Source: Okeania sp. SIO2C9 (GTDB taxonomy: Bacteria > Cyanobacteriota > Cyanobacteriia > Cyanobacteriales > Microcoleaceae). From it: 47,975 nucleotides of DNA. This document shows, piece by piece, positions 1 through 7,701 of this stretch (the first letter of the stretch is position 1; each line of letters starts with the position of its first letter). Below the pieces are notes generated by a model. That model did no database searches and was not told the DNA's origin. It saw only the letters and a program-made list of their open reading frames with translations. The position numbers were made by a program, and so were the translations under genes. Location of the stretch: contig NZ_JAAHGO010000010.1 of the NCBI RefSeq assembly GCF_010672455.1, positions 1 through 47,975 on the forward strand. The letters are read 5' to 3'.

Positions 1-141
1 GGTCTCGGACGCGCTAGTCCTTTAAGGATTAGCTTTGCGGCTCATCTGCCTTTACCGTTACGGTAATGCCATACTATTATTAGAGATGTTCAGTGATGAA
101 TAGATTTGATAAGGTTAAATGTTGCACAAGCCATGAAATAT
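1..141. other. Left edge, no feature
   Basis: No gene or clear signal. Holds the downstream side of znuB; TTACCGTTACGGTAA at 52-66 is a short inverted repeat, too weak to call a terminator. Confidence 0.4.
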
Positions 142-1020
142 TTATTGGTTGATGTCTTTAACGAACTTGGATTGCGTCAAAATCCCCTGGGATGGACTGA
201 ACAGGAACGCCAGCAGAAAAAGCCCAAAAGCTACTAGAACGATGGCAGACCCCGAAGGAATATCCAGGTAGTAGCTCAAATACATCCCGGCAATACTGGC
301 AAATGCCCCCAGACAGCCACCCACAATCATCATCTGGTGCAGCTCTTTGACCAGCAGATAAGCCGTGATTCCAGGTGCCACCAGCATGCCCATCACCAGT
401 AAAACTCCTACGGTTTGCAGACTGGCAACCACCGTCAGGCTAATAGCGGTGACCATCCCGAGGTAATACCAGCGCACCCTCATGCCACCAGCCTGAGCAC
501 CAATAGGGTCAAAGGTGTAAAACAAAAGTTCTTTGTAAAACAGCCAGACGCAGATCAGAATGATTAATGTGATGGCGAAGGTCAGCTTCAGATCGCCCTG
601 GTTGACCCCCAGGATGTCGCCAAACAAAATGTGAATCACATCGATACGGTTTGCTCCTGGCAGCACCGTTACCAGTGTTGTGCCAATGGCTAAAAACGAT
701 GAAAAGATCAATGCCATTACGCCATCCAGCTTGAGCCGGGATTGCGACTCAATACCCGACAGCACGACGGCACTCACCACCCCCGCCAGCAACGCCCCCA
801 CCGACAGGGGCCACCTCAGAAACACGGCTATCGGCAACCCGGCCATGATAGAGTGAGCAATCATATCCCCCATCATGCTCATCTGCTGCACGATCATGTA
901 GCTGCCCACGACAGCGCACAAAATGCCCATCAAAATTCCCATAATCAGAGCATTGCGCATGAATTCAAAGTTGAGGGGTTCAAGTAGTACGTTCAAGAAA
1001 TTCTCCTTTTGATTGATCAA
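142..1020 (-). CDS. znuB: Metal ABC transporter permease (ABC-3 family), probably zinc
   Basis: Integral membrane subunit of a metal-ion ABC importer. The 292-residue product is almost wholly hydrophobic, with about eight predicted membrane segments, the usual length and layout for ZnuB/MntB. Family features visible are the conserved GDMIAHS stretch near residue 51 and GMLVAPG near residue 212. It lies 17 bp downstream of the ATPase gene on the same strand, so the two are surely one operon. A perfect Zur-type palindrome precedes that operon and the divergent binding-protein gene has a zinc-type ligand set, so I prefer zinc over manganese. The permease itself does not decide the metal. Base composition is visibly richer in G+C than the genes after 4 kb, hinting at transfer as a block. 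Confidence 0.9.
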   Translation of the reverse strand: MINQKENFLNVLLEPLNFEFMRNALIMGILMGILCAVVGSYMIVQQMSMMGDMIAHSIMAGLPIAVFLRWPLSVGALLAGVVSAVVLSGIESQSRLKLDGVMALIFSSFLAIGTTLVTVLPGANRIDVIHILFGDILGVNQGDLKLTFAITLIILICVWLFYKELLFYTFDPIGAQAGGMRVRWYYLGMVTAISLTVVASLQTVGVLLVMGMLVAPGITAYLLVKELHQMMIVGGCLGAFASIAGMYLSYYLDIPSGSAIVLVAFGLFLLAFLFSPSQGILTQSKFVKDINQ

Positions 1021-1037
1021 TTCCGATAGTGTAGATA

Positions 1038-1757
1038 TTAGGCGGCGACGGATAGTACCGGCCCTTCGTAGGCGGTCAGCAAGTTATCTTCTGTCATGAC
1101 TTCGTGGCGCTGGCCTTTGGCGACAATGTGCTTGTTCAGCAATAACAGCTGATCGTAATTATCCAGGGTTTCGCTGAGGTCATGGGTGATGATGAGCAAG
1201 GTTTTAGCCTGGGTCTTCAGCTCGTTAAAAATGTCGAACATAATGGATTCCGTTTTCTTATCCACTCCAATGAAGGGTTCATCCAGAATCAGGAGTTCGG
1301 CTTCTTTGGCCATGGCGCGGGCTAAAAAGACCCGCTGCTGCTGCCCCCCGGATAGGTCGCTGATGCTGCGATCGCGGTACTCGTACATTCCCACCCGCTG
1401 TAGCGCCGCCTTCACCAGCTCGCGAGATTGGCGACTGGGCCGACGAAACAGCCCGGTTTGCAGGGTACGACCCATCATGGCAACATTCCAGACAGTGACG
1501 GGATAGTCCCAATCAATTTGCGATCTTTGGGGCACGTAGGCAACCTGGGAAAGCTGCTGTGTCAGAGGTTTCTCTTTCAGCAGGGCGGTACCCGTAGCCG
1601 ACTGAATCAGCCCCAGCATGGCTTTAACCATCGTGCTTTTACCCGCCCCGTTTGGGCCAAGAATGGCCACTGACTCGCCAGGGTCAAAGGTAAAACTCAC
1701 ATTGTTGAGCGCCGTGAAACTGCGATACCTCACGGACAAATCTTGAACAATCAGCAT
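1038..1757 (-). CDS. znuC: Metal ABC transporter ATP-binding protein
   Basis: Cytoplasmic ATPase that powers the adjacent permease. The 239-residue product carries Walker A (GPNGAGKST, near residue 35), Q-loop (VPQRSQIDW), the ABC signature LSGGQQQR (near residue 135), Walker B (LLILDEPF) and the H-loop histidine (ITHD). All are intact and the length is normal for ZnuC/MntA. It is first in the znuC-znuB operon. Its start codon is 43 bp from a perfect TGATAATCATTATCA palindrome, so repression by Zur under zinc-replete conditions is likely. Manganese or iron specificity cannot be excluded from this subunit. Confidence 0.93.
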   Translation of the reverse strand: MLIVQDLSVRYRSFTALNNVSFTFDPGESVAILGPNGAGKSTMVKAMLGLIQSATGTALLKEKPLTQQLSQVAYVPQRSQIDWDYPVTVWNVAMMGRTLQTGLFRRPSRQSRELVKAALQRVGMYEYRDRSISDLSGGQQQRVFLARAMAKEAELLILDEPFIGVDKKTESIMFDIFNELKTQAKTLLIITHDLSETLDNYDQLLLLNKHIVAKGQRHEVMTEDNLLTAYEGPVLSVAA

Positions 1758-2079
1758 AGTCTGCCTCTAGAAAAAAGTGAATAGAAAATGAAAAAAATAT
1801 GATAATCATTATCATAAAATATGATGATGGTATACTATTGCAAATACATATCAAAATTTAACAATTTCCCAGTTGAGGGGGAATTGAGAGTAGTCGTTTG
1901 GCTGCATAATGCTGCTAGATAAGACTTCCGGAGGGTTGCCAAGGGGAGCGACTGAATTTTTCAGTCTGCTCAGTTGCGACAACCTTCTGTTACAGATACA
2001 GACTGGGTTTGTTTGCCACGGTCATGTTCTGGACTTAATGAGATATTTTCTCGATTATATACTTATTCAGGAGACTTCA
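1758..2079. promoter_or_regulatory. Divergent znuC/znuA promoter region
   Basis: 322-bp gap between divergent genes. It holds the Zur palindrome (1800-1814) and a TATACT -10-like box at 1831-1836 reading toward znuA, so the palindrome would overlap that promoter's -35 region. The rest, about 1840-2068, is a long leader for znuA with no convincing gene. The frame is open upstream of the chosen znuA start, but that extension looks non-coding. Confidence 0.6.
1800..1814. promoter_or_regulatory. Perfect Zur-type operator
   Basis: TGATAATCATTATCA is a perfect 7-1-7 inverted repeat and extends to 8-1-8 (ATGATAAT C ATTATCAT). It matches the TGATAATNATTATCA consensus described for the zinc regulator Zur in Anabaena. 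Placed between the divergent metal-transport genes, it can control both. A Fur site is the alternative reading, because the half-site also resembles classical Fur boxes. Confidence 0.85.
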
Positions 2080-3069
2080 ATGGGTTTTTTATTTCAGTTA
2101 AAGCCTCGTTTTGCAGGCACTTTTGCTGCTTTAGCAGTTGTGGTTGGCTTGGCGGCTGGTGGCGGCACTGCTGAGACGATAGCCACCCAGAGGGAAGGGA
2201 GAGATGCCGATGAAATCGCCCAGGCAGATGGCGGGACTCCGGAGGTCGTCGCCTCCTACAGCGTTCTCTGCAGCATGGTGGAGCAAATTGCGAAGGGGGT
2301 GTTGGAACCCAATTGTCTGATCGACTATGAACAAGACCCGCACACATATCAAGCTAGGCCGTCTGACCGACGGGCGATCGAGGTAGCGGATGCCGTGTTC
2401 TACGCGGGCATGAACTTTGAGCCGGCGATTATTGAGATGGCGGAAGCAAGCACTACCCCAGCTCCCAAAGTGGCGGTACACGAAAAAGCCGTCCAGGATA
2501 TTATTGAAGTCGAGGAAGAACCCGATCCCCACATTTGGCATGACGTTGAAAACGGCATCCGCATGGTAGAGCAAATCGAGCAAACCCTGGTTAAAATCGA
2601 CCCCGACAATGCCGACACCTACGCCAGTAATGCTGATACCCTCACCAGTAAGTTGGAGCGCTTAGACGCCTGGATTCCCAAACAAATTGCTACCATTCCA
2701 AAGAATCAGCGCCGTCTGATTACCACCCACGATGCCATGAGCTATTACGCCAGAGCCTATGGTATGGTGGTCGAAGGTACCCTGCTGGGGCTCTCAACCG
2801 AGGAAGAACCCACAGCAGCCGAGGTTAAATCCCTATCCGAGAGGATTAAGGCGATCGGTGTCCCCGTTTTGTTTGCGGAGCTGACCGCCAACGACAAGGT
2901 GCTGGGTACCGTCGCCAATGAGGCGGGCGTGAATATTTCAGAGGATGTGCTGATTGCCGACGGCATCGGGGAAAAGGGCACTCCCGCAGGCAGCTATCAG
3001 GGTATGCTGGTTTACAACACCTGCAGCATTGTGACCGGCTTGGGGGGCACCTGTTCGAAGTTTGAGTAA
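2080..3069 (+). CDS. znuA: Periplasmic metal-binding protein, zinc type
   Basis: Cluster A-I solute-binding protein that delivers metal to the ABC permease. I chose the ATG at 2080 because an AGGAG ribosome site ends 6 bp before it and the product then starts with a signal-like segment (residues 1-30). The open frame back to 1909 is probably untranslated. Mature features are DPHTY (H88), DPHIWHD (H151), TTHDAM (H217) and LIADGIG (D294). In manganese proteins such as PsaA/MntC the third ligand is Glu in a SEGAF context. Here it is His, giving the His3-Asp set typical of zinc-binding members. The long His-rich loop of many ZnuA proteins is reduced to an acidic EVEEEPD stretch. Four cysteines (64, 79, 315, 325) could form disulfides. 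Confidence 0.88.
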   Translation: MGFLFQLKPRFAGTFAALAVVVGLAAGGGTAETIATQREGRDADEIAQADGGTPEVVASYSVLCSMVEQIAKGVLEPNCLIDYEQDPHTYQARPSDRRAIEVADAVFYAGMNFEPAIIEMAEASTTPAPKVAVHEKAVQDIIEVEEEPDPHIWHDVENGIRMVEQIEQTLVKIDPDNADTYASNADTLTSKLERLDAWIPKQIATIPKNQRRLITTHDAMSYYARAYGMVVEGTLLGLSTEEEPTAAEVKSLSERIKAIGVPVLFAELTANDKVLGTVANEAGVNISEDVLIADGIGEKGTPAGSYQGMLVYNTCSIVTGLGGTCSKFE

Positions 3070-3934
3070 GCCCGATGCTTCTGGGCCAAGCGGCCCAATC
3101 AGAAAAGTGTTAATCAGCTTTACAACAAGCGTAAAGCCAAGTACCAAAGTCATCTCAAAGGGAACAGAAAAAGCAGTCGGATATATTGAAGCATTGAGTT
3201 ATCATCGGAACCGTTTTGTCGATAATTATCTGTATAACACCAGTTTCTTAGTGCTTGAGTATTTAACCACAAATAATATTGGTACTGTAGTCATAGGAAA
3301 AAATGATAACTGGAAACAAGGTGCAAATATAGGCAAAAAAAACAACCAAAATTTTACCCAAATACCACATGAGAAGAAAGCCCAAGCAAATTACTTATAG
3401 AACCCCTGAGTGGTATCTCCCCAAAGGTTAGAGTTTTTGGCAAAGGAGTCAGGAGGACCGAGTCATATAAAATCCGGTTGAATACTTATCTTATGTTTAG
3501 GGGTGGGAAGTGTGAGGAGGGTGCGGAGTGTGGGGAGAAGGGGAGGTCGAGAGATTGGATTGAAGGCTCCGAAAGTGTGGATAGTATTATAAACATATAC
3601 TGTATAACCGGATTCTATATCAGGAGTCAGGAGATTGAAAAATAAAATATGGGAAAAAAGTTGAAATTTGCCCCCATCTCCCCAAACTTCCCAAACTTCC
3701 CACACTTCCCACACTTCCAATTTATAGAACCCATTTGGGTTCTATAAATGTCAGCTAGCAGGAATCAAGGTCATTGAAACAGAGGAAAGCTATACAAGCA
3801 AAACATCTGCCGTTGACCTTGAGGAACCAATTAAACGTGAAACTTATGGGGGTAAACGAGTCCAACGTGGTTTATTCAGGAGTGCAACTGGTATAGTCAT
3901 TAATGCCGATATCAATAGCAGTCTTCAAATATAA
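3070..3934 (+). pseudogene. tnpB remnant (C-terminal half), split by an insertion
   Basis: Remnant of an IS200/IS605-type TnpB. One frame reads NKRKAKYQSHLKG, RNRFVDNYL, NIGTVVIGKNDNWKQ and ends at QIPHEK near 3380. The same protein resumes after about 350 bp with CQLAGIKVIETEESYTSKT (from about 3749) and RGLFRSATGIVINADIN, ending in a stop at 3932-3934. The RuvC glutamate-region and zinc-finger-region segments are recognisable, but the N-terminal half is gone. The fragment begins right at the znuA stop codon, so an IS insertion and deletion event defines that edge of the transporter block. Confidence 0.85.
3391..3748. repeat. Composite MITE insertion inside the tnpB remnant
   Basis: Non-coding insert splitting the tnpB remnant. 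It contains an inner element at about 3465-3625 with imperfect inverted ends (ATATAAAATCCGGTT against AACCGGATTCTATAT), then tandem CTTCCCACA/AAACTTCCC-type repeats at 3675-3718. It ends in a perfect 12-bp stem hairpin at 3721-3748 (TTTATAGAACCC, loop ATTT, GGGTTCTATAAA). A degenerate copy of that hairpin occurs near 23865. Confidence 0.6.
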
Positions 3935-4091
3935 GATAAGAAATTCCCAGAGGCATTTACTGCCGTTTGCGCAGCATTCCGAAGGATGGGAATAGTGAGC
4001 TGCGCCGAGAGCGCCAGTATTGGTTAATCCAATATCAAGATAAAAGCTCAGATCGATTTTCTATAGTTTTATTCGTACGGTTGAAGTAAAT

Positions 4092-4577
4092 TTACAATTT
4101 TGTTGGGTTGGGAGCATCACCATACACTGTTTTCGGGTCAAAGGTTTTCTCCGTTTCGGTAAATATTAACTGAATTGGTTCCTGGGAATCAATAGCACTT
4201 TTTCCCGTAGGAATACAGCGATAAAAACAAGAACGATAACCTACATGACAACTAGCTCCCGAACCAGCTACTTTAACCTGCATCCACAGACAATCTTGGT
4301 CGTCATCAATAGCTAACTGCTGTACTTTTTGCACCAGTCCACTAGATTGACCTTTATGCCATAGCTGCTGACGACTGCGACTGTAATAATGAGCCTCTCC
4401 CGTTTCAATGGTTTTAACTAACGCCTCTTCGTTCATATAGCCGTGCATCAGCACTTCACCAGTGTTGACATCTGTGGTAACTACTGGAATCAAACCATTG
4501 GCATCAAATTTGGGGGCAAGTAACAAACCTTCCTCAACCTGTTCTACGGAATTCCGGGCGGTAAATAGGGGATTCAT
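4092..4577 (-). CDS. hisI: Phosphoribosyl-AMP cyclohydrolase paralogue, copy 1
   Basis: HisI opens the purine ring of phosphoribosyl-AMP in histidine synthesis. The 161-residue product shows the family signatures [14 protein letters not shown] (residues 63-76) and [12 protein letters not shown] (109-120). Canonical HisI has D-C-D-x-D, whose Cys is a zinc ligand. Here the motif is DDDQDC (91-96): Asp replaces that Cys, and a Cys sits four places later. The other two Cys (110, 117) remain. Cyanobacteria normally carry a fused HisIE, so a stand-alone HisI is likely a second gene. A perfect Zur-type palindrome lies 22 bp before the start codon, fitting a low-zinc backup enzyme. A near-identical copy lies at 14024-14509. 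Catalytic activity is not proven by sequence. Confidence 0.9.
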   Translation of the reverse strand: MNPLFTARNSVEQVEEGLLLAPKFDANGLIPVVTTDVNTGEVLMHGYMNEEALVKTIETGEAHYYSRSRQQLWHKGQSSGLVQKVQQLAIDDDQDCLWMQVKVAGSGASCHVGYRSCFYRCIPTGKSAIDSQEPIQLIFTETEKTFDPKTVYGDAPNPTKL

Positions 4578-4599
4578 GTTAGCTAAATTTTGTAATGAA

Positions 4600-4614
4600 T
4601 GATAATCATTATCA
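4600..4614. promoter_or_regulatory. Perfect Zur-type operator before hisI copy 1
   Basis: TGATAATCATTATCA, identical over all 15 bases to the palindrome in the znu promoter, 22 bp upstream of the hisI start codon on the minus strand. The identity at two independent genes argues strongly for a shared repressor. Confidence 0.85.
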
Positions 4615-4635
4615 CATACAAAGCAGTGTTTAATT

Positions 4636-4895
4636 GGCGTTGCTGAAATGTAATGATAAATGTTGTAGAATTCAAAACATTATATGTCCGAAATGTAACT
4701 CCACACACACCAGGAAAAATGGCAGAAGACGTGGCCAACGGTTTTTCCAATGTCGAATATGTGGTCGTTAATTCGTTGAATACCCTAAGAGTCAACCCTA
4801 TTCACCACGGATGAAAGAACTTCGTCTTCTGCTGCACTATCTAAAATTTCAAACTCTTCCTACATAAGCATAGATCATTACTAATCAGCAACGCC
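4636..4895. mobile_element. IS1-derived MITE with intact target duplication
   Basis: 260-bp element with terminal inverted repeats GGCGTTGCTGA / TCAGCAACGCC. It is flanked by a perfect 8-bp direct repeat GTTTAATT (4628-4635 and 4896-4903), as expected for IS1-family insertion. Inside, on the plus strand (4685-4768), one frame encodes CPKCNST...KNGRRRGQRFFQCRICGR, the InsA zinc-finger N-terminus of IS1 transposases, then a stop. It is therefore an internally deleted, non-autonomous derivative. It sits between the 106-residue gene's stop codon and the hisI operator. Similar ends bound elements at 25541-25698 and 41980-42154. Confidence 0.85.
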
Positions 4896-4902
4896 GTTTA
4901 AT

Positions 4903-5223
4903 TTACCTAGAAACTTTGGCAGTCAGGCGATTGAGCAGTTGATTTAAATAGTCGGGCAGATGGGAATATTGATGGGGTTCATTCAAGTCTTGGCAATCTG
5001 TATTAAACTCGCAGTCTGGTAAAATTTTTCCCGTGTTGCCATCGACAAAAACATTCCAATATTTACCTATTAAACCGACAATACTAATGTTAATCATCCA
5101 CTCATTATTATCAAAACAGGTTGCACCTACAACCTCAAACAAGTGACGATGTTCTGGAAATACTTCCAGATTGGACAACAGATAATCAAGGGCTGTTTGT
5201 TTGATAGTAGTTAATTCTAACAT
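4903..5223 (-). CDS. Hypothetical protein, 106 aa
   Basis: Small soluble protein I do not recognise. The middle (EWMINISIVGLIGKYWNVF followed by VDGNTGKILPD) has the alternating strand and VDxxTGKI pattern of PepSY-like or Peptidase-propeptide-like folds. That is a structural impression only. The ATG at 5223 is clear. The stop codon coincides with the right-hand target duplication of the neighbouring MITE, so the element landed exactly at the gene end without truncating it. Confidence 0.6.
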   Translation of the reverse strand: MLELTTIKQTALDYLLSNLEVFPEHRHLFEVVGATCFDNNEWMINISIVGLIGKYWNVFVDGNTGKILPDCEFNTDCQDLNEPHQYSHLPDYLNQLLNRLTAKVSR

Positions 5224-5269
5224 ACAGGTGTAATCTTCAAGTATTTACCAGAAAATTTGGTTTAAAGCC

Positions 5270-5287
5270 TCGCCCATAAGCGGGCGA
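5270..5287. repeat. Hairpin, probable left end of a decayed IS200/IS605 element
   Basis: TCGCCC-ATAAG-CGGGCGA forms a stem-loop followed by a T-run, placed about 60 bp before the start of the decayed tnpB at 5350. This is the position of the subterminal hairpin in IS200/IS605 left ends, and it resembles the hairpin at 9592-9612. Confidence 0.5.
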
Positions 5288-5406
5288 CTTTTTAATTGAT
5301 TTTATGTCAATAAATATGTTATCCTAAATGTTAGCTTAAGAGTCAAATTATGAAAGCTATATTTAAGTATCGTAACCATTGCAGCAATCTTTGAATGATT
5401 TAAACC

Positions 5407-5456
5407 GTAGGGGCGAACGGCCGTTTGCTTCGCATAACTATCGTTAACGCCCCTAC
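5407..5456. repeat. Small palindromic element GTAGGGGCG...CGCCCCTAC
   Basis: Perfect 9-bp inverted ends (5407-5415 and 5448-5456) enclosing about 32 bp. It replaces part of the tnpB remnant. A related hairpin lies at 5853-5901. Such GTAGGGGCG palindromes are common dispersed repeats in cyanobacterial genomes. Confidence 0.7.
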
Positions 5457-5642
5457 AAACTTTTTCAGTTCGACAAAAGGCAAGAGAAAAGGTAGACCTG
5501 CTAAACCTCCTAAATTTAAAAGTAGAAAGTCAAAGCAAACTGCTAGGTTTACAAAGGGAGGATTTAAAGTTGGTCAACACAAAGTTTATTTGGCTAAGAT
5601 TGGAGAGCTGAAAATACTATGGTCAAGAGAGTTACCGAAAAA

Positions 5643-5778
5643 TTAAGGTATAAAGCCTCTCCATTCATGGAGAAAAAAGCGGTCGAGGGATGGCGAGGTC
5701 CCCTCGCCATATCCAATCGACCAAGAGAAGAAAAAAATTCCTTTTAATCCAATCCTCTTCTTTTCAAGGAGAGGTAAT
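5643..5778 (+). repeat. MITE family B, copy 1
   Basis: Begins AATTAAGG..AAAGCCTCTCC and ends AAGGAGAGGTAATT, giving imperfect inverted ends. The core is a nested hairpin: GGTCGA outside, GATGGCGAGG inside, loop, CCTCGCCAT, then TCGACC. Full copies are here and at 28095-28236, a degenerate inverted copy is near 23655-23790, and copies lacking the core are at 41802-41890 and 44003-44088. Next to it, 5781-5804, lies a short GCGCATTC tandem repeat. Confidence 0.75.
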
Positions 5779-5852
5779 TCGCGCATTCGCGCATTCGCGC
5801 ATTCTAAATTCTTGAACTACAGCTCCATCATCAGTAACAGTAATTAAAGATT

Positions 5853-5901
5853 GTAGGGGCGATTTCCTGCGGAATGCTGCGCAAACGCGAATCGCCCCTA
5901 C
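5853..5901. repeat. Palindromic hairpin inserted in frame in tnpB
   Basis: Perfect 11-bp inverted ends GTAGGGGCGAT (5853-5863) and ATCGCCCCTAC (5891-5901). In the tnpB frame it is read through as extra residues between SSVTVIKD and RYSLSFVVE, which are contiguous in intact TnpB proteins except for a short SAG-like linker. Confidence 0.75.
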
Positions 5902-6107
5902 TAGATATTCCTTAAGTTTTGTAGTAGAAATACAACCAGAAATCTTGCCTCAAACTGATAATTCAGTAGGTATAGATTTAGGTATCAAAACCTTTGCCAC
6001 ATTTAGCGATGGCACAAAGATTTAAGACCGCTCTTTAGGCTAATATTTAGATTTTTTAGTCTGATATTCTAGATTAGTAACGAAATAACTATATCCCCTA
6101 AGTAAAA

Positions 6108-6662
6108 ATGTTAACTATTGGAACACAAAAAAGCGATCGAATTAGCACAATTACTAATACAACTTGGGCTGAATATATTAGTTTAGATTTGCCCAGTAAA
6201 CGAGTTTCATTTCGCAATGGAGTTATTACTATCGTGTCCCCAGGACGTAACCATGAATTAATTGGTGATTATATTAGAGCAATTATTTGGGCTTACTGCC
6301 GTCAAAACAACCTTGCACTGTTTCCTTACAATCAAACTACTCTTAAGGAAGAAGGAAAAGAAGGGAAAGAACCTGATGTAGCTTACTGTTTTGAAATAGA
6401 CAAAGACAAGCCAGATTTGGCAGTAGAAATAAATCTAACATCAGGGAGTATCGACGATTTAACTAAATATCAATACTTAAAAATTCCTGAAGTTTGGCTA
6501 TGGGAAAACAATAAAATTAGATTTTTTGTTGATCGTGATTCAGGATATTTAGAATTAACAATAAGCAATTCTCTGCCTAACTTAAACAGCGATCGCGTGA
6601 CAACAATTGTTAATAGTTGTTTTGGTAAAAGTGTTTTAGAAGTAGAAAATTATTTCCGTTAA
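6108..6662 (+). CDS. Uma2-family (DUF820) putative nuclease
   Basis: 184-residue member of the Uma2/DUF820 family, a PD-(D/E)XK-type fold very abundant in cyanobacteria and of unproven role. Family landmarks are VSPGRNHELIGDYI near residue 45, EPDVAYCF (metal-site Asp), DLAVEINLTSG (Glu) and KYQYLKIPEVWLWE. The full domain is present with no frameshift. It ends 23 bp before moaB on the same strand, so co-transcription is possible, although no functional tie is known. The paralogues at 34-36 kb belong to a different subgroup. Confidence 0.85.
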   Translation: MLTIGTQKSDRISTITNTTWAEYISLDLPSKRVSFRNGVITIVSPGRNHELIGDYIRAIIWAYCRQNNLALFPYNQTTLKEEGKEGKEPDVAYCFEIDKDKPDLAVEINLTSGSIDDLTKYQYLKIPEVWLWENNKIRFFVDRDSGYLELTISNSLPNLNSDRVTTIVNSCFGKSVLEVENYFR

Positions 6663-6685
6663 AGCTTAATTAAAAAATAACAAAA

Positions 6686-7204
6686 ATGAATCAAAACGAA
6701 TCTTTACTACCCTTAAAAATCGCCGTCCTAACAGTTTCTGACACAAGAACCGAAGCCGACGATAAATCGGGTAAAATATTAGTAGATAATTTAACTACAA
6801 CAGGTCATTTATTAGCAGAAAAAACTATTGTTCCCGATAACATTTACCAAATTCGTGCTGTAGTATCTAGATGGGTTGCAGATGAATCTGTCCAAGTAAT
6901 TTTGACTACTGGTGGTACGGGAGTTACAGGACGAGATGGTACACCAGAAGCCATTAAACCACTCTTAGACAAAGAAATTCAAGGGTTTGGTGAGATATTT
7001 CGGATGATTTCCTATCAAGAAATTAAAACCTCTACCATTCAGTCTCGAACTTTGGCAGGCGTAGCTAACGGTACTTATATCTTTTGTTTACCTGGTTCTA
7101 GTGGTGCTTGTCAAACAGGATGGAGTATTATCAAAGAGCAACTTGATTCTCGTAATCGTCCTTGTAATTTGGCTCAATTGATACCGAGATTAACTGAAAC
7201 TTAA
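6686..7204 (+). CDS. moaB: Molybdenum cofactor biosynthesis protein MoaB
   Basis: 172-residue MoaB/Mog-type protein that acts on molybdopterin, the adenylylation or metal-insertion branch of molybdenum cofactor synthesis, in the cytoplasm. Key features are VLTVSDTRTEADDKSG at residues 15-30, the hallmark LTTGGTGVTGRDGTPEA near 74-90, and LPGSSGACQTGWSII near 138. Length and both pterin-site motifs are normal. A 39-bp near copy of its 3' end occurs at 13365-13403, a relic of an old duplication. Confidence 0.93.
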   Translation: MNQNESLLPLKIAVLTVSDTRTEADDKSGKILVDNLTTTGHLLAEKTIVPDNIYQIRAVVSRWVADESVQVILTTGGTGVTGRDGTPEAIKPLLDKEIQGFGEIFRMISYQEIKTSTIQSRTLAGVANGTYIFCLPGSSGACQTGWSIIKEQLDSRNRPCNLAQLIPRLTET

Positions 7205-7701
7205 GAGATGATCAGGCGATCGCTTTGTTACTTAAAAAACTGTGAGCTAGAGAAAGCCATCCCGTTTTAACCGATGGCCAGGACGTTTATCTTCTGAAAC
7301 CCTCAATAATGATCTGTATCTTTCTGCTGTTGACTTTGAATTATCCCAATTAGATAATGATTGATTTATATCATGTTCGGATAATCACTTATAATAAAGT
7401 CATTGCGACTGGAACGGAGTGGAAGGAAGCAATCTCAGGGGTTTGAGATATCTCTTCTATCTATAATCCTAATTATAACTATTCAACCGAACATAATATT
7501 AATCATAATTTTTCTCTAATTCCAACAGACTAAGAACTTTCATTTTTATCCCTCCTATATTCTGATGAATTGAATCTAGTAGGGCTAGTTATTTTTAGTT
7601 AATAGACTTGTCGCTTTATAAATAAAATAGTTATTTAACGGCAAGTCCATTATTTTATTAATGTGGTTAGCAGTTTGTAAAGTAAACAAATTAACTTTAG
7701 G
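7205..7701. other. Intergenic stretch with one MITE-like element
   Basis: About 500 bp without a convincing gene. It contains an inverted-repeat element at 7368-7499 (ATATCATGTTCGG / CCGAACATAATAT, 12 of 13 paired) enclosing the dispersed motif CATTGCGACTGGAACG...GAAGCAATCTC. Nothing else is recognisable. Confidence 0.6.

Larger units (their letters stand above)
5350..6024 (+). pseudogene. tnpB remnant riddled with small insertions
   Basis: Decayed IS605-type TnpB. It starts ATG with MKAIFKYR and is then lost. It resumes at about 5461 with KGKRKGRPAKPPKFK and AKIGELKILWSRELP, is broken by a MITE at about 5643, and resumes with SSVTVIKD (about 5830), RYSLSFVVEIQPEILP and VGIDLGIKTFATFSDG, stopping at 6024 (TAA). 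The last piece carries the first RuvC Asp (GIDLG). Two palindromic hairpins (5407-5456, 5853-5901) have landed inside; the second keeps the reading frame. No functional protein is possible. Confidence 0.85.

Noticed and set aside
1909-2079. N-terminal extension of ZnuA
   Set aside because: A ribosome site and signal peptide start at 2080; the upstream frame looks non-coding.
142-3069. Calling the transporter manganese MntABC
   Set aside because: Zur palindrome and the third His ligand in the binding protein favour zinc; manganese is not fully excluded.
3463-3720. Minus-strand ORF rich in EVWEVWEVW
   Set aside because: It is a translation of a CTTCCCACA-type tandem repeat inside a MITE.
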